From an uncultured Prevotellaceae bacterium (GTDB lineage Bacteria; Bacteroidota; Bacteroidia; Bacteroidales; UBA3663): DNA of 64,000 bases. The stretch lies in NCBI GenBank assembly GCA_900319235.1, contig ONNR01000006.1:1-64000 (forward strand). The letters run 5' to 3'. Made by a program: the position numbers and the translations under genes. Below are positions 1 to 8,001 of this stretch, piece after piece (within the stretch, counting starts at the first letter, position 1; each line of letters begins with the position of its first letter). The notes below the pieces were generated by a model that worked only from the letters and a program-made list of their open reading frames with translations, did not search any database and had not been told where the DNA came from.

Positions 1-94
1 GCCGCTCGCCACCCGAGGTGCTGCCGCTCGACTTGCATGTGTTAGGCCTGTCGCTAGCGTTCATCCTGAGCCAGGATCAAACTCTTCGTTGTAC
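1..94 (-). rRNA. rrs: 16S ribosomal RNA, 5' end (partial)
   Basis: The minus strand carries the universal 16S 5' region: AGAGTTTGATCCTGGCTCAG at about 85-66, then the conserved block with the GCTAGCGACAGGC and ACACATGCAAGTCGAGC segments. Only about 94 nt of the mature 5' end is inside the window, so the rest of the rRNA operon lies to the left. The exact mature 5' end is inferred from the distance to the conserved primer site. Confidence 0.97.
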
Positions 95-250
95 TTTTTA
101 TCGTTTGTTTGATGCTGGCAATTCAAATCCTCTAAAAGGAAATTGACTTAAGCTCGTTGTTGGTTAAACCAACTTCTAACTTGTACTACTTGCTATTCTA
201 TCAATCTTCAGTGTTTCAAAGAACGTGTTACCGTTTTTTAGCGGCAGCGG
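95..250 (-). other. rRNA operon leader
   Basis: This is the stretch between the predicted transcription start near 247 and the 16S 5' end near 94. It has no credible coding sequence. Pre-rRNA leaders of this length usually carry antitermination and RNase III processing signals, but I cannot pick out a specific box here. Confidence 0.6.
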
Positions 251-253
251 GTG

Positions 254-285
254 CAAAGGTATAGCAAAAATATGGGCGCACCAAA
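254..285 (-). promoter_or_regulatory. rRNA promoter, Bacteroidetes type
   Basis: On the minus strand a -33 element TTTG (285-282) is followed after 20 nt by a -7 element TACCTTTG (261-254), a full match to the Bacteroidetes primary-sigma consensus. It points at the 16S gene, and initiation is expected near 247-250. Confidence 0.8.
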
Positions 286-398
286 TATTTTTAGGGAAAT
301 CGTCAAAAAAAGTGCTTTTTCCAATTTGTTTGAACATAGTTGGCATCTGTGCTTTGCACGATAGCCGTTTTAACGACTATTTTTTGCTCAAAAAAATA

Positions 399-462
399 AT
401 CACGAATTAGAGAAATGAAGAATTACAGCCCGTGCAACTTCGAAAAATCTCTAATTCGTGAT
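399..462. repeat. Inverted repeat of the TCACGAATT family
   Basis: Arms of 15 nt, ATCACGAATTAGAGA at 399-413 and its perfect complement at 448-462, enclose a 34-nt loop. The element sits just past the stop of the HIT gene and behind the rRNA promoter. Related copies lie at 28455-28536 and 35022-35100, and half-copies near 2649 and 59806. It could act as a terminator or RNA-stabilising hairpin, but there is no clean U-tract, so I call it a dispersed repeat. Confidence 0.8.
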
Positions 463-482
463 AAAAAAACGATGAAAAAACA

Positions 483-908
483 TCAGAGGTTGGCCTTGAT
501 GGCATCGATGAGTTCCTGGTATTCGGCATCGGTGAGATAAACCTTACCTGGATTCATCTGGAAAATTCCGCCATAATCAGGTCCATCGACATACTTTGGA
601 GCAAGGTGGAAATGCAGATGGCTGAGTTTGTCGCTGTAGGCACCATAGTTGATCTTCTCGGGATTGAAGGCACGTTGCATAGCACGGGTAGCCTGAGCAA
701 CATCGGCCATAAAGTCGTTACGCTGCTGGTCGTTGAGTTCGTTGAGGTCATTGACATGGTGGTCGTAGCTTACAAGGCAACGTCCGCGATAGGTCTGCTC
801 CTTGAAAAGGAAGAGACGGGACACACGAAGATGGCAAATCTCGATCATGAGATTGTGCAAGGTCTCATTGTTGGTGCAATAGAGACAGGATTTAGGATCG
901 CTGTACAT
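483..908 (-). CDS. HIT family protein (nucleotide hydrolase or transferase)
   Basis: The 141-residue product has the histidine-triad signature at residues 97-103 (HLHFHLA), where the middle histidine is the nucleophile in HIT enzymes. A CxxC pair at Cys8-Cys11 is common in zinc-binding HIT proteins. HIT members cleave nucleotide phosphoramidates, dinucleoside polyphosphates or AMP adducts in the cytoplasm; the substrate cannot be read from sequence. It is the last gene of a three-gene minus-strand unit with the MBL hydrolase (32-nt gap) and the RsmI-type methylase, presumably read from the promoter at 2613-2643. Length is normal for the family. Confidence 0.93.
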   Translation of the reverse strand: MYSDPKSCLYCTNNETLHNLMIEICHLRVSRLFLFKEQTYRGRCLVSYDHHVNDLNELNDQQRNDFMADVAQATRAMQRAFNPEKINYGAYSDKLSHLHFHLAPKYVDGPDYGGIFQMNPGKVYLTDAEYQELIDAIKANL

Positions 909-940
909 AGTTGATAAGAATTATAAGGGTAGTTATAGAA

Positions 941-1810
941 TCAATCAAAATCGATTTCAAGTTGGATGGGTGCAGGCGAATTATGCTGAGGGTCGAAATC
1001 GTAGACCAACGACGGGCTGTTGCGAAGCAGCACGCTGAGGACTACATCCTGCCCTACCCTTACGCCTTCGCTTTGAAGCGCACGGGCTGCTGTACGATAA
1101 GCCAGGTCGGGGTCGTTGTTTTCGGCACTTAGGTGACAAAGGAAAAGGTGCCGGATGGATGCATGCCAAACGTCATGGATGAGTTCGGCACATTCCTTGT
1201 TGCTCATGTGCCCCCCTTCGCCACGCACTCGCTTCTTGAGATAGGCAGGATATGGGCCATCCATCAGCATATTGATGTCGTGGTTGGACTCGACAACCAG
1301 ATGATCGGCAAGGGAGAGATAATGACGGATATCTGGAGTTACGAAACCCACATCGGTGGCCAAGCAGAAACGCACCACCTCGTCGCCATCTCCATATTCG
1401 ATGTAATAGCCGACATTGTCGGTCGAATCGTGAGGAACGGTGAAGGCTGTGACACGAAACTTCGTGCCGGGGATATAGAACGGCGTTTCGCGTTCAATAT
1501 TTCGACGAGAGGCATTGGTCAGTTTCTTCGCCATTCCATAATTGCGCTCCATGCCCTGGTGTACTTCCTTGGTGGCATAGACAGGAATGTGATAGAGTTC
1601 GCCCAGGCTCCCCGCCGAACGTATGTGGTCGGTATGATCGTGGGTAACAAGCACGGCCATGATCTTGCCAAATGCCAGACCATTCTCGCGAAGCACCTTC
1701 TGGATGGTACGCACAGGTATGCCGGCATCAATCAAGATGGCGTGCTGGTCGGTGCCAAGATAGTAGCAGTTGCCGCTGCTTCCGCTCGAAAGACTCAGGA
1801 ACTTCAACAT
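941..1810 (-). CDS. MBL-fold metallohydrolase, YycJ/WalJ type
   Basis: This 289-residue protein opens with LSLSSGSSGNCYYL, the typical start of YycJ/WalJ-type metallo-beta-lactamase-fold proteins, and has the metal motif THDHTDH at residues 56-62. Further likely ligands are the histidine in TVPHDST, the aspartate in LATDVG and the histidine in LCHLS. Relatives are predicted nucleases or phosphodiesterases linked to cell wall or DNA repair; the activity of this one is not established. It lies 25 nt after the RsmI-type gene and 32 nt before the HIT gene, so it is almost certainly co-transcribed with both. Confidence 0.9.
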   Translation of the reverse strand: MLKFLSLSSGSSGNCYYLGTDQHAILIDAGIPVRTIQKVLRENGLAFGKIMAVLVTHDHTDHIRSAGSLGELYHIPVYATKEVHQGMERNYGMAKKLTNASRRNIERETPFYIPGTKFRVTAFTVPHDSTDNVGYYIEYGDGDEVVRFCLATDVGFVTPDIRHYLSLADHLVVESNHDINMLMDGPYPAYLKKRVRGEGGHMSNKECAELIHDVWHASIRHLFLCHLSAENNDPDLAYRTAARALQSEGVRVGQDVVLSVLLRNSPSLVYDFDPQHNSPAPIQLEIDFD

Positions 1811-1835
1811 TAGTGTGCGTACATTATATAAAATG

Positions 1836-2573
1836 TCATTTGTAGATTAAAAAGATAGCCGGACAACGCGGCACAAGCCTCTGACGCTCCTCGTCCGTTC
1901 GTGCAGCGCCAAGCTGACGCTTCCACTCATTCACCGTGCGTGTGTGGATCGACTCGTCGGGACAGGTGATATCGGCTGCCAACGAGATACGTGTCGAAGG
2001 ACGCAGCACCTGCAGCAGCGTCTGCATCATCTTGAGGTTGCGATAGGGAGTCTCGATGAACAACTGCGTCTGGTCCTCAGCATAAACGCGCGCCTCCAAT
2101 TGCTTGAGGCGTTGCATGCGCTGCCCTTCGTCGATAGGCAGATAGCCATGGAAGGCAAAACTCTGTCCATTGAAACCCGAAGCCATCACACTGAGGATAA
2201 TGCTCGAAGGACCTACCAACGGAACCACACGGAGCCCGCCACGCTGGGCAATAGCCACCACGTCGGCTCCTGGATCGGCGACAGCGGGGCAACCTGCCTC
2301 GCTGATGATGCCCACGGCCTCACCCTTGCGCAACGGATCGAGATAGGAATCGATGAGTTTGCGGTCGGTATGCTGGTTGAGTTCGCAGAAATGTAGTGAA
2401 TCGATGTCTATCGAAGGCTCTACCTTCTTCAGGAATCGACGCGCCGAACGGACATTCTCAACAATGAAATGCCGGATGCCCAGAATGACCTGCCGATTGT
2501 AGGCAGGAAGCACCTGATCGATGGAGGTGTCGCCAAGGGTAACGGGTATCAAATAGAGAGCAGGCTCGAGCAT
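1836..2573 (-). CDS. SAM-dependent methyltransferase, RsmI/tetrapyrrole methylase family
   Basis: The 245-residue protein has the tetrapyrrole-methylase fold: an N-terminal LYLIPVTLGD, the acidic/glycine segment GIISEAGCPAVADPGA at about residue 90, and VVPLVGPSS followed by the FAFHGYLP segment near residues 116-144. RsmI 2'-O-methylates C1402 of 16S rRNA, and this is the Bacteroidetes form of that family; the target is assigned by family only. It is the first gene of the minus-strand unit and its start is 33 nt from the predicted transcription start. The divergent neighbour is another rRNA methylase, which suits a ribosome-modification role. Confidence 0.85.
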   Translation of the reverse strand: MLEPALYLIPVTLGDTSIDQVLPAYNRQVILGIRHFIVENVRSARRFLKKVEPSIDIDSLHFCELNQHTDRKLIDSYLDPLRKGEAVGIISEAGCPAVADPGADVVAIAQRGGLRVVPLVGPSSIILSVMASGFNGQSFAFHGYLPIDEGQRMQRLKQLEARVYAEDQTQLFIETPYRNLKMMQTLLQVLRPSTRISLAADITCPDESIHTRTVNEWKRQLGAARTDEERQRLVPRCPAIFLIYK

Positions 2574-2612
2574 GTAGCGATGGTAGGTTGCAAATTATCC
2601 TTAATTTTTGCG

Positions 2613-2643
2613 CAAAATTACGGAAAAAATTTGGCATTACAAA
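2613..2643 (-). promoter_or_regulatory. Promoter for the rsmI-MBL-HIT unit
   Basis: On the minus strand TTTG (2643-2640), a 19-nt spacer and TAATTTTG (2620-2613) match the Bacteroidetes consensus. Initiation near 2606 would leave a leader of about 33 nt before the methylase ATG at 2573. Confidence 0.75.
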
Positions 2644-2699
2644 AAAAAATCACGAATTTTGCGAAGATTTTTAGTATTATTATCCAAATTTGATTGAAT

Positions 2700-4100
2700 A
2701 TGACCCTCCCCGAGGCCTTTATAGAAGACATCAAGGCATATCTGCCAGCATCCGAACTCGCTCCATTCATCCAGGCATTGACCGATAGCGAGCCGACAAC
2801 AAGCCTGCGGTATAATCGCGCAAAATGTGCCGAAAGGTCTGGTCTTCCCATCGGTTGGAATCCCGACGACGGCGTATATCTCGACGAGCGACCGAACTTC
2901 ACCCTCGACCCTTTACTGCACGCAGGATGCTACTACGTGCAGGAAGCGTCGTCGCAGTTCGTGACGCACGTGTTGAGGTCATTGGTCAAAGAGCCTGTGA
3001 CCGCTCTCGACCTTTGCGCAGCGCCTGGCGGCAAAAGCACGGCAATGCTGAGCGTGCTGCCCGAAGGGAGCCAACTGGTGAGCAACGAGATTGATCGTCG
3101 AAGGGCGAGAATACTGAGCGAAAACATCACCAAATGGGGCTATCCGAATGTGAGCGTGACGTGCAACGCACCTGCCGACTTCCGGAAACTCTCCCATCAG
3201 TTCGACCTCATTCTGGCCGACGTGCCCTGCTCGGGCGAAGGCATGTTCCGCAAGGACGAAGGTGCCGTAAGCGACTGGTCACCTCAGAAGGTGAACGCAT
3301 GCGTTGCGCTTCAGCGCGAGATACTCGACACCATCTGGCCCACCTTGAAGCCCGGAGGTATCATGGTCTATAGCACCTGCACCTTCAACGTCCACGAGGA
3401 CGAAGAGATGCTTGCCTACATTTGCGAAGAATTGGGCGCAGAAGCCCTCGAAATACCCACCGACGATGCCTGGCACATCCATCCGCCAATCGTCGGCCAG
3501 AGGCCATGCTATCGCTTCATGCCGCACTTCACCGAAGGCGAAGGACTCTTCATGGCTGCTGTGCGCAAAAGGGAGAACAATGCCGAACCCAATACTTCGC
3601 GCAAAACTGACAACAAGCGAAAGGGAAGCGGGAAAACGCTTGGCAAGGACGACCGCAGCAAACCTGCCATCGACCTGAAAAAGGCAGCTCCTACCCTCCT
3701 ATCGCAACTCGACTGCGAGGCCTCCCTCGAACTGACCGCCGAAGGCACCTTGCGTGCCATCCCTACAGGCCATAAGGTGCTGCATGATGCACTGGTAAGC
3801 CAAGGTCTATACCTGCTGCAAAGCGGCATCGAAATGGGCACAATTAAGGGCCGAGACATCGTCCCGGCCCATGCGTTGGCTCTAAGTATCGTTCGCAGGG
3901 AGAACGCCTTCCCCACCGTGGAAGTTGACCTCAATACCGCACTCAACTACCTGCGTCATGAGGCCATCACCCTGGATGCATCCGCACCGACAGGCTACGT
4001 GATCGTGACCTACCGGGGCCATGCCTTGGGCTTCGTCAAGAACCTGGGCAACCGCAGCAACAACCTCTACCCGCAAGAATGGCGCATCCGCTTCGTCTAA
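2700..4100 (+). CDS. rRNA cytosine-C5 methyltransferase, RsmF/YebU-like
   Basis: I start at ATG 2700 (466 aa), not at the in-frame TTG two codons upstream. The RsmB/RsmF-type catalytic domain shows the SAM loop DLCAAPGGKS (residues 104-113), motif IV with the releasing cysteine in PCSGEGM (176-182) and motif VI STCTFN (225-230) with the nucleophilic cysteine. A basic linker near residues 295-325 leads to a C-terminal PUA-like RNA-binding domain of the RsmF type. Enzymes of this class methylate cytosines of 16S rRNA; the exact position is not deducible. The gene is monocistronic, and a repeat-rich tail of about 60 nt separates it from the convergent rdgB. Confidence 0.92.
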   Translation: MTLPEAFIEDIKAYLPASELAPFIQALTDSEPTTSLRYNRAKCAERSGLPIGWNPDDGVYLDERPNFTLDPLLHAGCYYVQEASSQFVTHVLRSLVKEPVTALDLCAAPGGKSTAMLSVLPEGSQLVSNEIDRRRARILSENITKWGYPNVSVTCNAPADFRKLSHQFDLILADVPCSGEGMFRKDEGAVSDWSPQKVNACVALQREILDTIWPTLKPGGIMVYSTCTFNVHEDEEMLAYICEELGAEALEIPTDDAWHIHPPIVGQRPCYRFMPHFTEGEGLFMAAVRKRENNAEPNTSRKTDNKRKGSGKTLGKDDRSKPAIDLKKAAPTLLSQLDCEASLELTAEGTLRAIPTGHKVLHDALVSQGLYLLQSGIEMGTIKGRDIVPAHALALSIVRRENAFPTVEVDLNTALNYLRHEAITLDASAPTGYVIVTYRGHALGFVKNLGNRSNNLYPQEWRIRFV

Positions 4101-4158
4101 GCTGCGCCTTGTGGAGCCAAACAGAGCCTTGTGGTGCTAAGCTGTGCCCAACGGAGCT
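4099..4158. repeat. Degenerate short repeats at the rsmF/rdgB convergence
   Basis: Three imperfect units of about 20 nt follow the stop codon: one starting TAAGCTGCGCCTTGTGGAGC, a middle one containing AGAGCCTTGTGGTGC, and one starting TAAGCTGTGCCCAACGGAGC. They fill the gap between two convergent genes. No function can be assigned. Confidence 0.6.
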
Positions 4159-4160
4159 GA

Positions 4161-4787
4161 TCAGTGCTCCTTGAGGTATTCTACCAGTGCACGCACCGCC
4201 TTGCCGCGATGGCTGATGGCATTCTTCTCTTCCATCGACATCTCGGCGAAAGTGATGTCATAGCCCTGTGGACGGAAAATGGGATCGTAGCCGAATCCCT
4301 GGCTACCCGAACGTTCGGTGGTGATCGAACCACGGCAAACGCCCTCAAACTCCTGCATCTTGCCATCCATCAACAGTACGATGACTGTTCGGAATTGTGC
4401 CGAGCGGTCCCTGACGCGTTGCAGCTTGCGCAGCAGTTTGTCGTTGTTGGCCTCGCTGTTGTGGTCGAAGCCTTCGTCCATCGCATAGCGTGCCGAACGC
4501 ACTCCGGGATCCATACCCAAGGCGCGTACTTCGAGGCCCGAATCATCGGCGAAACAATCCACATCGTAATGCACATTCACATATTCGGCCTTCTGCAAGG
4601 CATTGCCTGCAAAGGTGTTCGAGTTCTCGGGGATGTCTTCGTTGCACCCGATATCGCGCAGCGACAAAACCTCATAGCGTTCGGAGACCTCCGGGCCACA
4701 GGCTTCGAGCAAAGCCTTCACCTCGTTGATCTTATTGGCATTGTTGGTAGCAAAAACAAGTTTCCTCTTTTTCATATCATAGTTCAT
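4161..4787 (-). CDS. rdgB: XTP/dITP pyrophosphatase (RdgB/HAM1)
   Basis: The 208-residue protein has the HAM1 N-terminal nucleotide-binding signature VFATNNANKINEVKALL, the acidic active-site region CFADDSGLEV and the C-terminal SHRGKAVRAL. RdgB hydrolyses non-canonical purine triphosphates (ITP, XTP and deoxy forms) to monophosphates, keeping them out of DNA. The start at 4787 overlaps the stop of the GH115-like gene as ATGA, so the two are translationally coupled; a second ATG four codons in (MKKRK) is a possible alternative. It is the last gene of the long cell-shape operon. Confidence 0.95.
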   Translation of the reverse strand: MNYDMKKRKLVFATNNANKINEVKALLEACGPEVSERYEVLSLRDIGCNEDIPENSNTFAGNALQKAEYVNVHYDVDCFADDSGLEVRALGMDPGVRSARYAMDEGFDHNSEANNDKLLRKLQRVRDRSAQFRTVIVLLMDGKMQEFEGVCRGSITTERSGSQGFGYDPIFRPQGYDITFAEMSMEEKNAISHRGKAVRALVEYLKEH

Positions 4788-6490
4788 TTAATATCGGTTA
4801 GCCAGATGCGTTGCAGGTAGATGGCATCTGATGTCGTACGCAGCACGATGTCGTGCTGGTCGGTGGAAGGATCGATGGCAAACACGAGGTCATAAACCTG
4901 CTGTGGCTGGTCGAGGTGCTTCTGGTCGATGCGAAGCAACTGGGGTTCGCCTTTGTCAATCGAAATCATACAGTTCATCGTCTTGCCATAGCAGCGCGTC
5001 GGGAGCAGCCACACGCAGAGATGCACGCTGTCGGCCTGTTGGACGAGCGGAAGGCGAAGGGCCTCGTAGGGCTCTACATAAGTTCCAAGTGCCCGCTTGC
5101 TGCGATAAAGCAAATCAATACGCTCCTCAGAAGGCAGTGATGTCAGCGAGCCCACCTGCATCGGCGTCTTTACGCCTTGCTCATCCTCCCGCATCAGGCT
5201 TTGGTCGAGTTCGATGCCTGGCATCACGACACCTCCAATCATCTGCCGCCACTTGGGTTCGACGAGCGCGGGAAGTTCGGCAGCCAGCAGCGACATACGC
5301 TGACGGCAATCCTCGACGGCCCACTGCTTGCCGGCATCGTGTTCGACAAGCTGCATGTTGCAGAGACGCTGCATCTGCGTGGTCAGCATGTTGAGCGGAT
5401 ATTCGACGGTGCGGAAAAAGGCATTGGCATGGTCGTTGGGGACCACCTTGTCGTTCAGTTCGAGCGAAAGTTGCAGCTGCAGGTTCTGGCTTTCGCCGAT
5501 GGCTCGACGAAGGGCCTCGAAACTATGCGGTTGCTCGGGATGGAACGTCATAGCAAGGTCGAAATAATCGTTCCAGATCTGCGACCAGTTGCAGTTGATG
5601 CCGCTCATCTGGGTGTAGTGCAGATCCTCGAGATCATCCACTGCATAAGGCGCGCGATAGGATTTGATGTCCCATGCCATGTCGAAGAAGAGGAAGATCT
5701 GGAGTTCTCCTCCCAATTGATGACACCACTGCATCTGCCACTCCCCCTTGCGACCGTTATCGTAGGCACGAAGACCTTCGAGTCGGATATGTTCTGGCGC
5801 ATCGAGGGCAAGACCCAAGCCGAGATAGGGCATCGACGCAGGTTGTAGCGTCCAACGGAACAGGCTGTCTGATGACACTGTTGTATGGGCCGTATCAGTC
5901 ACTCCGGTGGCACGCAGACGCAGTTGAAGCTCCTGCAGATACTTGTCGTGAGGCTGTGCACCATCGAGCTCCAACGTCCTGACGGGCACCGATGCCTCGA
6001 AGAGTTCCTCATAGGCCACACCAAGTTCGTAGGCATCCATCGGCAAAGCGGGAGCATCGGCCCACCAGCGGAAAGGCGACACGCCCCATTGCCTGCTGAG
6101 TGTCATCATGCCGAATGCCGTACCTAGCTCGTCACTGCCCACCACAAACAACTGCTTTCCATTGTTGTGAACCTTCAGAATGAATGCGCCGCGATGATCG
6201 GCAAGCCGGTCGAAATTGATGCCGCGCAGTTTGGCATATCGCTTGAGGCCTGCGTTGTCGTAGGTGGCAACGATGATCCTGGCATCGGCTATGCTGTTGG
6301 TGTGCACCAGATATTCGCCGAAGACCTCATGATAGTCCTGTTCGAAGAGTTGGTCGGCACGTTCTATGGCAGTTTCGGGCACACGTTGGCAGAACAACTT
6401 CACTGCATCACCATGATGGATGATGAAGTTGTCGGCCCATGCGGAAATGCAGATGCAGAAGCCAAGAATCGCAGTTATCAAATGCTTCAT
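4784..6490 (-). CDS. Secreted GH115-like protein (short)
   Basis: I start at the ATG at 6490, just after the rodA stop, giving 568 aa with a clear signal peptide (MKHLITAILGFCICISAWA). Residues 118-147 contain GSDELGTAFGM and WGVSPFRWWADAP, closely resembling the N-terminal part of GH115 xylan alpha-glucuronidases. The protein is much shorter than usual GH115 enzymes (roughly 800-1000 aa) and much of the catalytic barrel seems to be missing, so activity is doubtful. A C-terminal beta-rich segment follows. It lies 7 nt after rodA and overlaps rdgB by 4 nt, so it is embedded in the elongasome operon. Homology is moderately sure; function is unknown. Confidence 0.7.
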   Translation of the reverse strand: MKHLITAILGFCICISAWADNFIIHHGDAVKLFCQRVPETAIERADQLFEQDYHEVFGEYLVHTNSIADARIIVATYDNAGLKRYAKLRGINFDRLADHRGAFILKVHNNGKQLFVVGSDELGTAFGMMTLSRQWGVSPFRWWADAPALPMDAYELGVAYEELFEASVPVRTLELDGAQPHDKYLQELQLRLRATGVTDTAHTTVSSDSLFRWTLQPASMPYLGLGLALDAPEHIRLEGLRAYDNGRKGEWQMQWCHQLGGELQIFLFFDMAWDIKSYRAPYAVDDLEDLHYTQMSGINCNWSQIWNDYFDLAMTFHPEQPHSFEALRRAIGESQNLQLQLSLELNDKVVPNDHANAFFRTVEYPLNMLTTQMQRLCNMQLVEHDAGKQWAVEDCRQRMSLLAAELPALVEPKWRQMIGGVVMPGIELDQSLMREDEQGVKTPMQVGSLTSLPSEERIDLLYRSKRALGTYVEPYEALRLPLVQQADSVHLCVWLLPTRCYGKTMNCMISIDKGEPQLLRIDQKHLDQPQQVYDLVFAIDPSTDQHDIVLRTTSDAIYLQRIWLTDIK

Positions 6491-6497
6491 CTGGATA

Positions 6498-7976
6498 TCA
6501 ATACTTTTGAATGCGTGTAGCATCGAGTTTCAGGAATATGAACAGCAGGATCGTGAACGACCACAGGCCCGAGCCGCCATAGCTGAAGAATGGCAGCGGG
6601 ATACCGATCACTGGCACAAGGCCGATGACCATGCCCACATTAATAATAACGTGGAAGGCGAAGATGCACGCCACGCAGTAGCCATAGACCTGCGCAAAAG
6701 GCGTTCGTTGTCGTTCGGCCAGCGAAATGAGTCGCGCAATAAGGATGAAGTAGAGCATCAGCACGGTCACACAACCCACAAAACCTTCCTCCTCTCCCAC
6801 TGTGCAGAAGATGAAATCGGTCTCCTGTTCGGGCACGTAGGCGAGTTTGGTCTGTGTGCCTTCAAGATAGCCTTTGCCCAGGAAACCGCCCGAACCGATG
6901 GCAATCTTCGCCTGGTTGACGTTGTATCCTGCGCCCTTCAGGTCTTCCTTCATACCCAAAAGCACCTCGATACGTCCGCGCTGGTGGGGCTGCAGCTTGC
7001 TGAAAGCAAAATCGCAGGTGTAGAGGAAGCCGACGAAAAGCACGGCAAAGACGCCTACGGTGATATACGATCGCACCTTGTGCAGCAAGAAAAGGAACGC
7101 ACAGTAGCCGACGGTGAAAAGGTTGATGATCCATCCAATCCAACGGTACTGGAAGGGGAAAGGCCACGTGATGAAATGGTCAAGTAGGCCGAACAGACCA
7201 AAGCCAAGGAAAGCCACAAGTGCCACAAATCCGGCTGCTCCGTAGTTGTTAGCGAAGAAAGCCAGCATACCTGCCACCAGGAACGGGATGATGGTGAGCA
7301 CCAGGTTCTGTCCCTTCAGTGAAGGCGGAGCCGACTCGTCGAGCCCAAGCACAACACCTTCGGGAAGCGGCTCGACGCTGTATTTGATGCCTAGCACGAA
7401 AATGAGGATGAAGCAGAACCCTGCCCAAAGGATGATACCCGACATACCCTGACGATAGAACAGCAGCACCAGCGAGAAATAGACCAGCGCCGAACCCGTC
7501 TCGTTCTGCAGGATGATGAGCAGCACGGGTATGAGCACAATCATACATGCCTTGGCAAAATTGGCTGGCTCAGTGAACTTGAAGTTATACCCATTGAACA
7601 GATAGGCTAGCATCAGCGCCGTCGAGAACTTGCCGAATTCAGCAGGCTGGATAGAGAACGTTCCGATCTTGATCCACGAATGTGAACCGTTGATGTTTGT
7701 GCCTATAAAGATCGTCACAAACAGAAGGATCATCACACTAACGTAGATCAAGGGCGCATATGTCATATAGAACCGGCTGTCGAGGCAAAGGATGGCAATG
7801 ATAAGGAACAATGCCAGGCCGAACCAGACGATTTGCTTGCCCGAAGGGCGACCGAAATCGAAGATCGAGGCTCCGTCGAAATTGTAACTAGCAGCATTAA
7901 TGGTGACCCAGCCAGCAAGGACCAGGATCACATAGACGATCAACGTCAGCCAGTCAAAACTACGAAGGAAGTTCAT
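6498..7976 (-). CDS. rodA: Rod-shape determining protein RodA (SEDS glycosyltransferase)
   Basis: This 492-residue polytopic membrane protein has SEDS signatures: NGSHSWIKIG and IQPAEFGKF near residues 93-112, the NETGSALVY segment, and the C-terminal VIGIPLPFFSYGGSGL. RodA polymerises lipid II into glycan strands together with the class B transpeptidase PBP2. It is longer than proteobacterial RodA because of an enlarged central loop/TM region, as is usual in this phylum. It lies 25 nt downstream of mrdA and 7 nt upstream of the GH115-like gene. Confidence 0.96.
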   Translation of the reverse strand: MNFLRSFDWLTLIVYVILVLAGWVTINAASYNFDGASIFDFGRPSGKQIVWFGLALFLIIAILCLDSRFYMTYAPLIYVSVMILLFVTIFIGTNINGSHSWIKIGTFSIQPAEFGKFSTALMLAYLFNGYNFKFTEPANFAKACMIVLIPVLLIILQNETGSALVYFSLVLLFYRQGMSGIILWAGFCFILIFVLGIKYSVEPLPEGVVLGLDESAPPSLKGQNLVLTIIPFLVAGMLAFFANNYGAAGFVALVAFLGFGLFGLLDHFITWPFPFQYRWIGWIINLFTVGYCAFLFLLHKVRSYITVGVFAVLFVGFLYTCDFAFSKLQPHQRGRIEVLLGMKEDLKGAGYNVNQAKIAIGSGGFLGKGYLEGTQTKLAYVPEQETDFIFCTVGEEEGFVGCVTVLMLYFILIARLISLAERQRTPFAQVYGYCVACIFAFHVIINVGMVIGLVPVIGIPLPFFSYGGSGLWSFTILLFIFLKLDATRIQKY

Positions 7977-8001
7977 ATCCTATCTGTGATTATTCGGGGG
8001 T

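Noticed and set aside
225..410. 61-codon plus-strand open frame upstream of the HIT gene
   Set aside because: It crosses the rRNA promoter, has no homologous features and unusual composition.
1133..1813. Plus-strand frame of 226 codons opposite the MBL gene
   Set aside because: It is a shadow of the MBL hydrolase with no recognisable domain; the same applies to long antisense frames over mreB, the isomerase, PEPCK and PFOR.
2658..2692. Promoter for the RsmF-like gene (TTTG with CAAATTTG)
   Set aside because: The spacer is 23 nt, the -7 has two mismatches and it would start transcription at or after the ATG.
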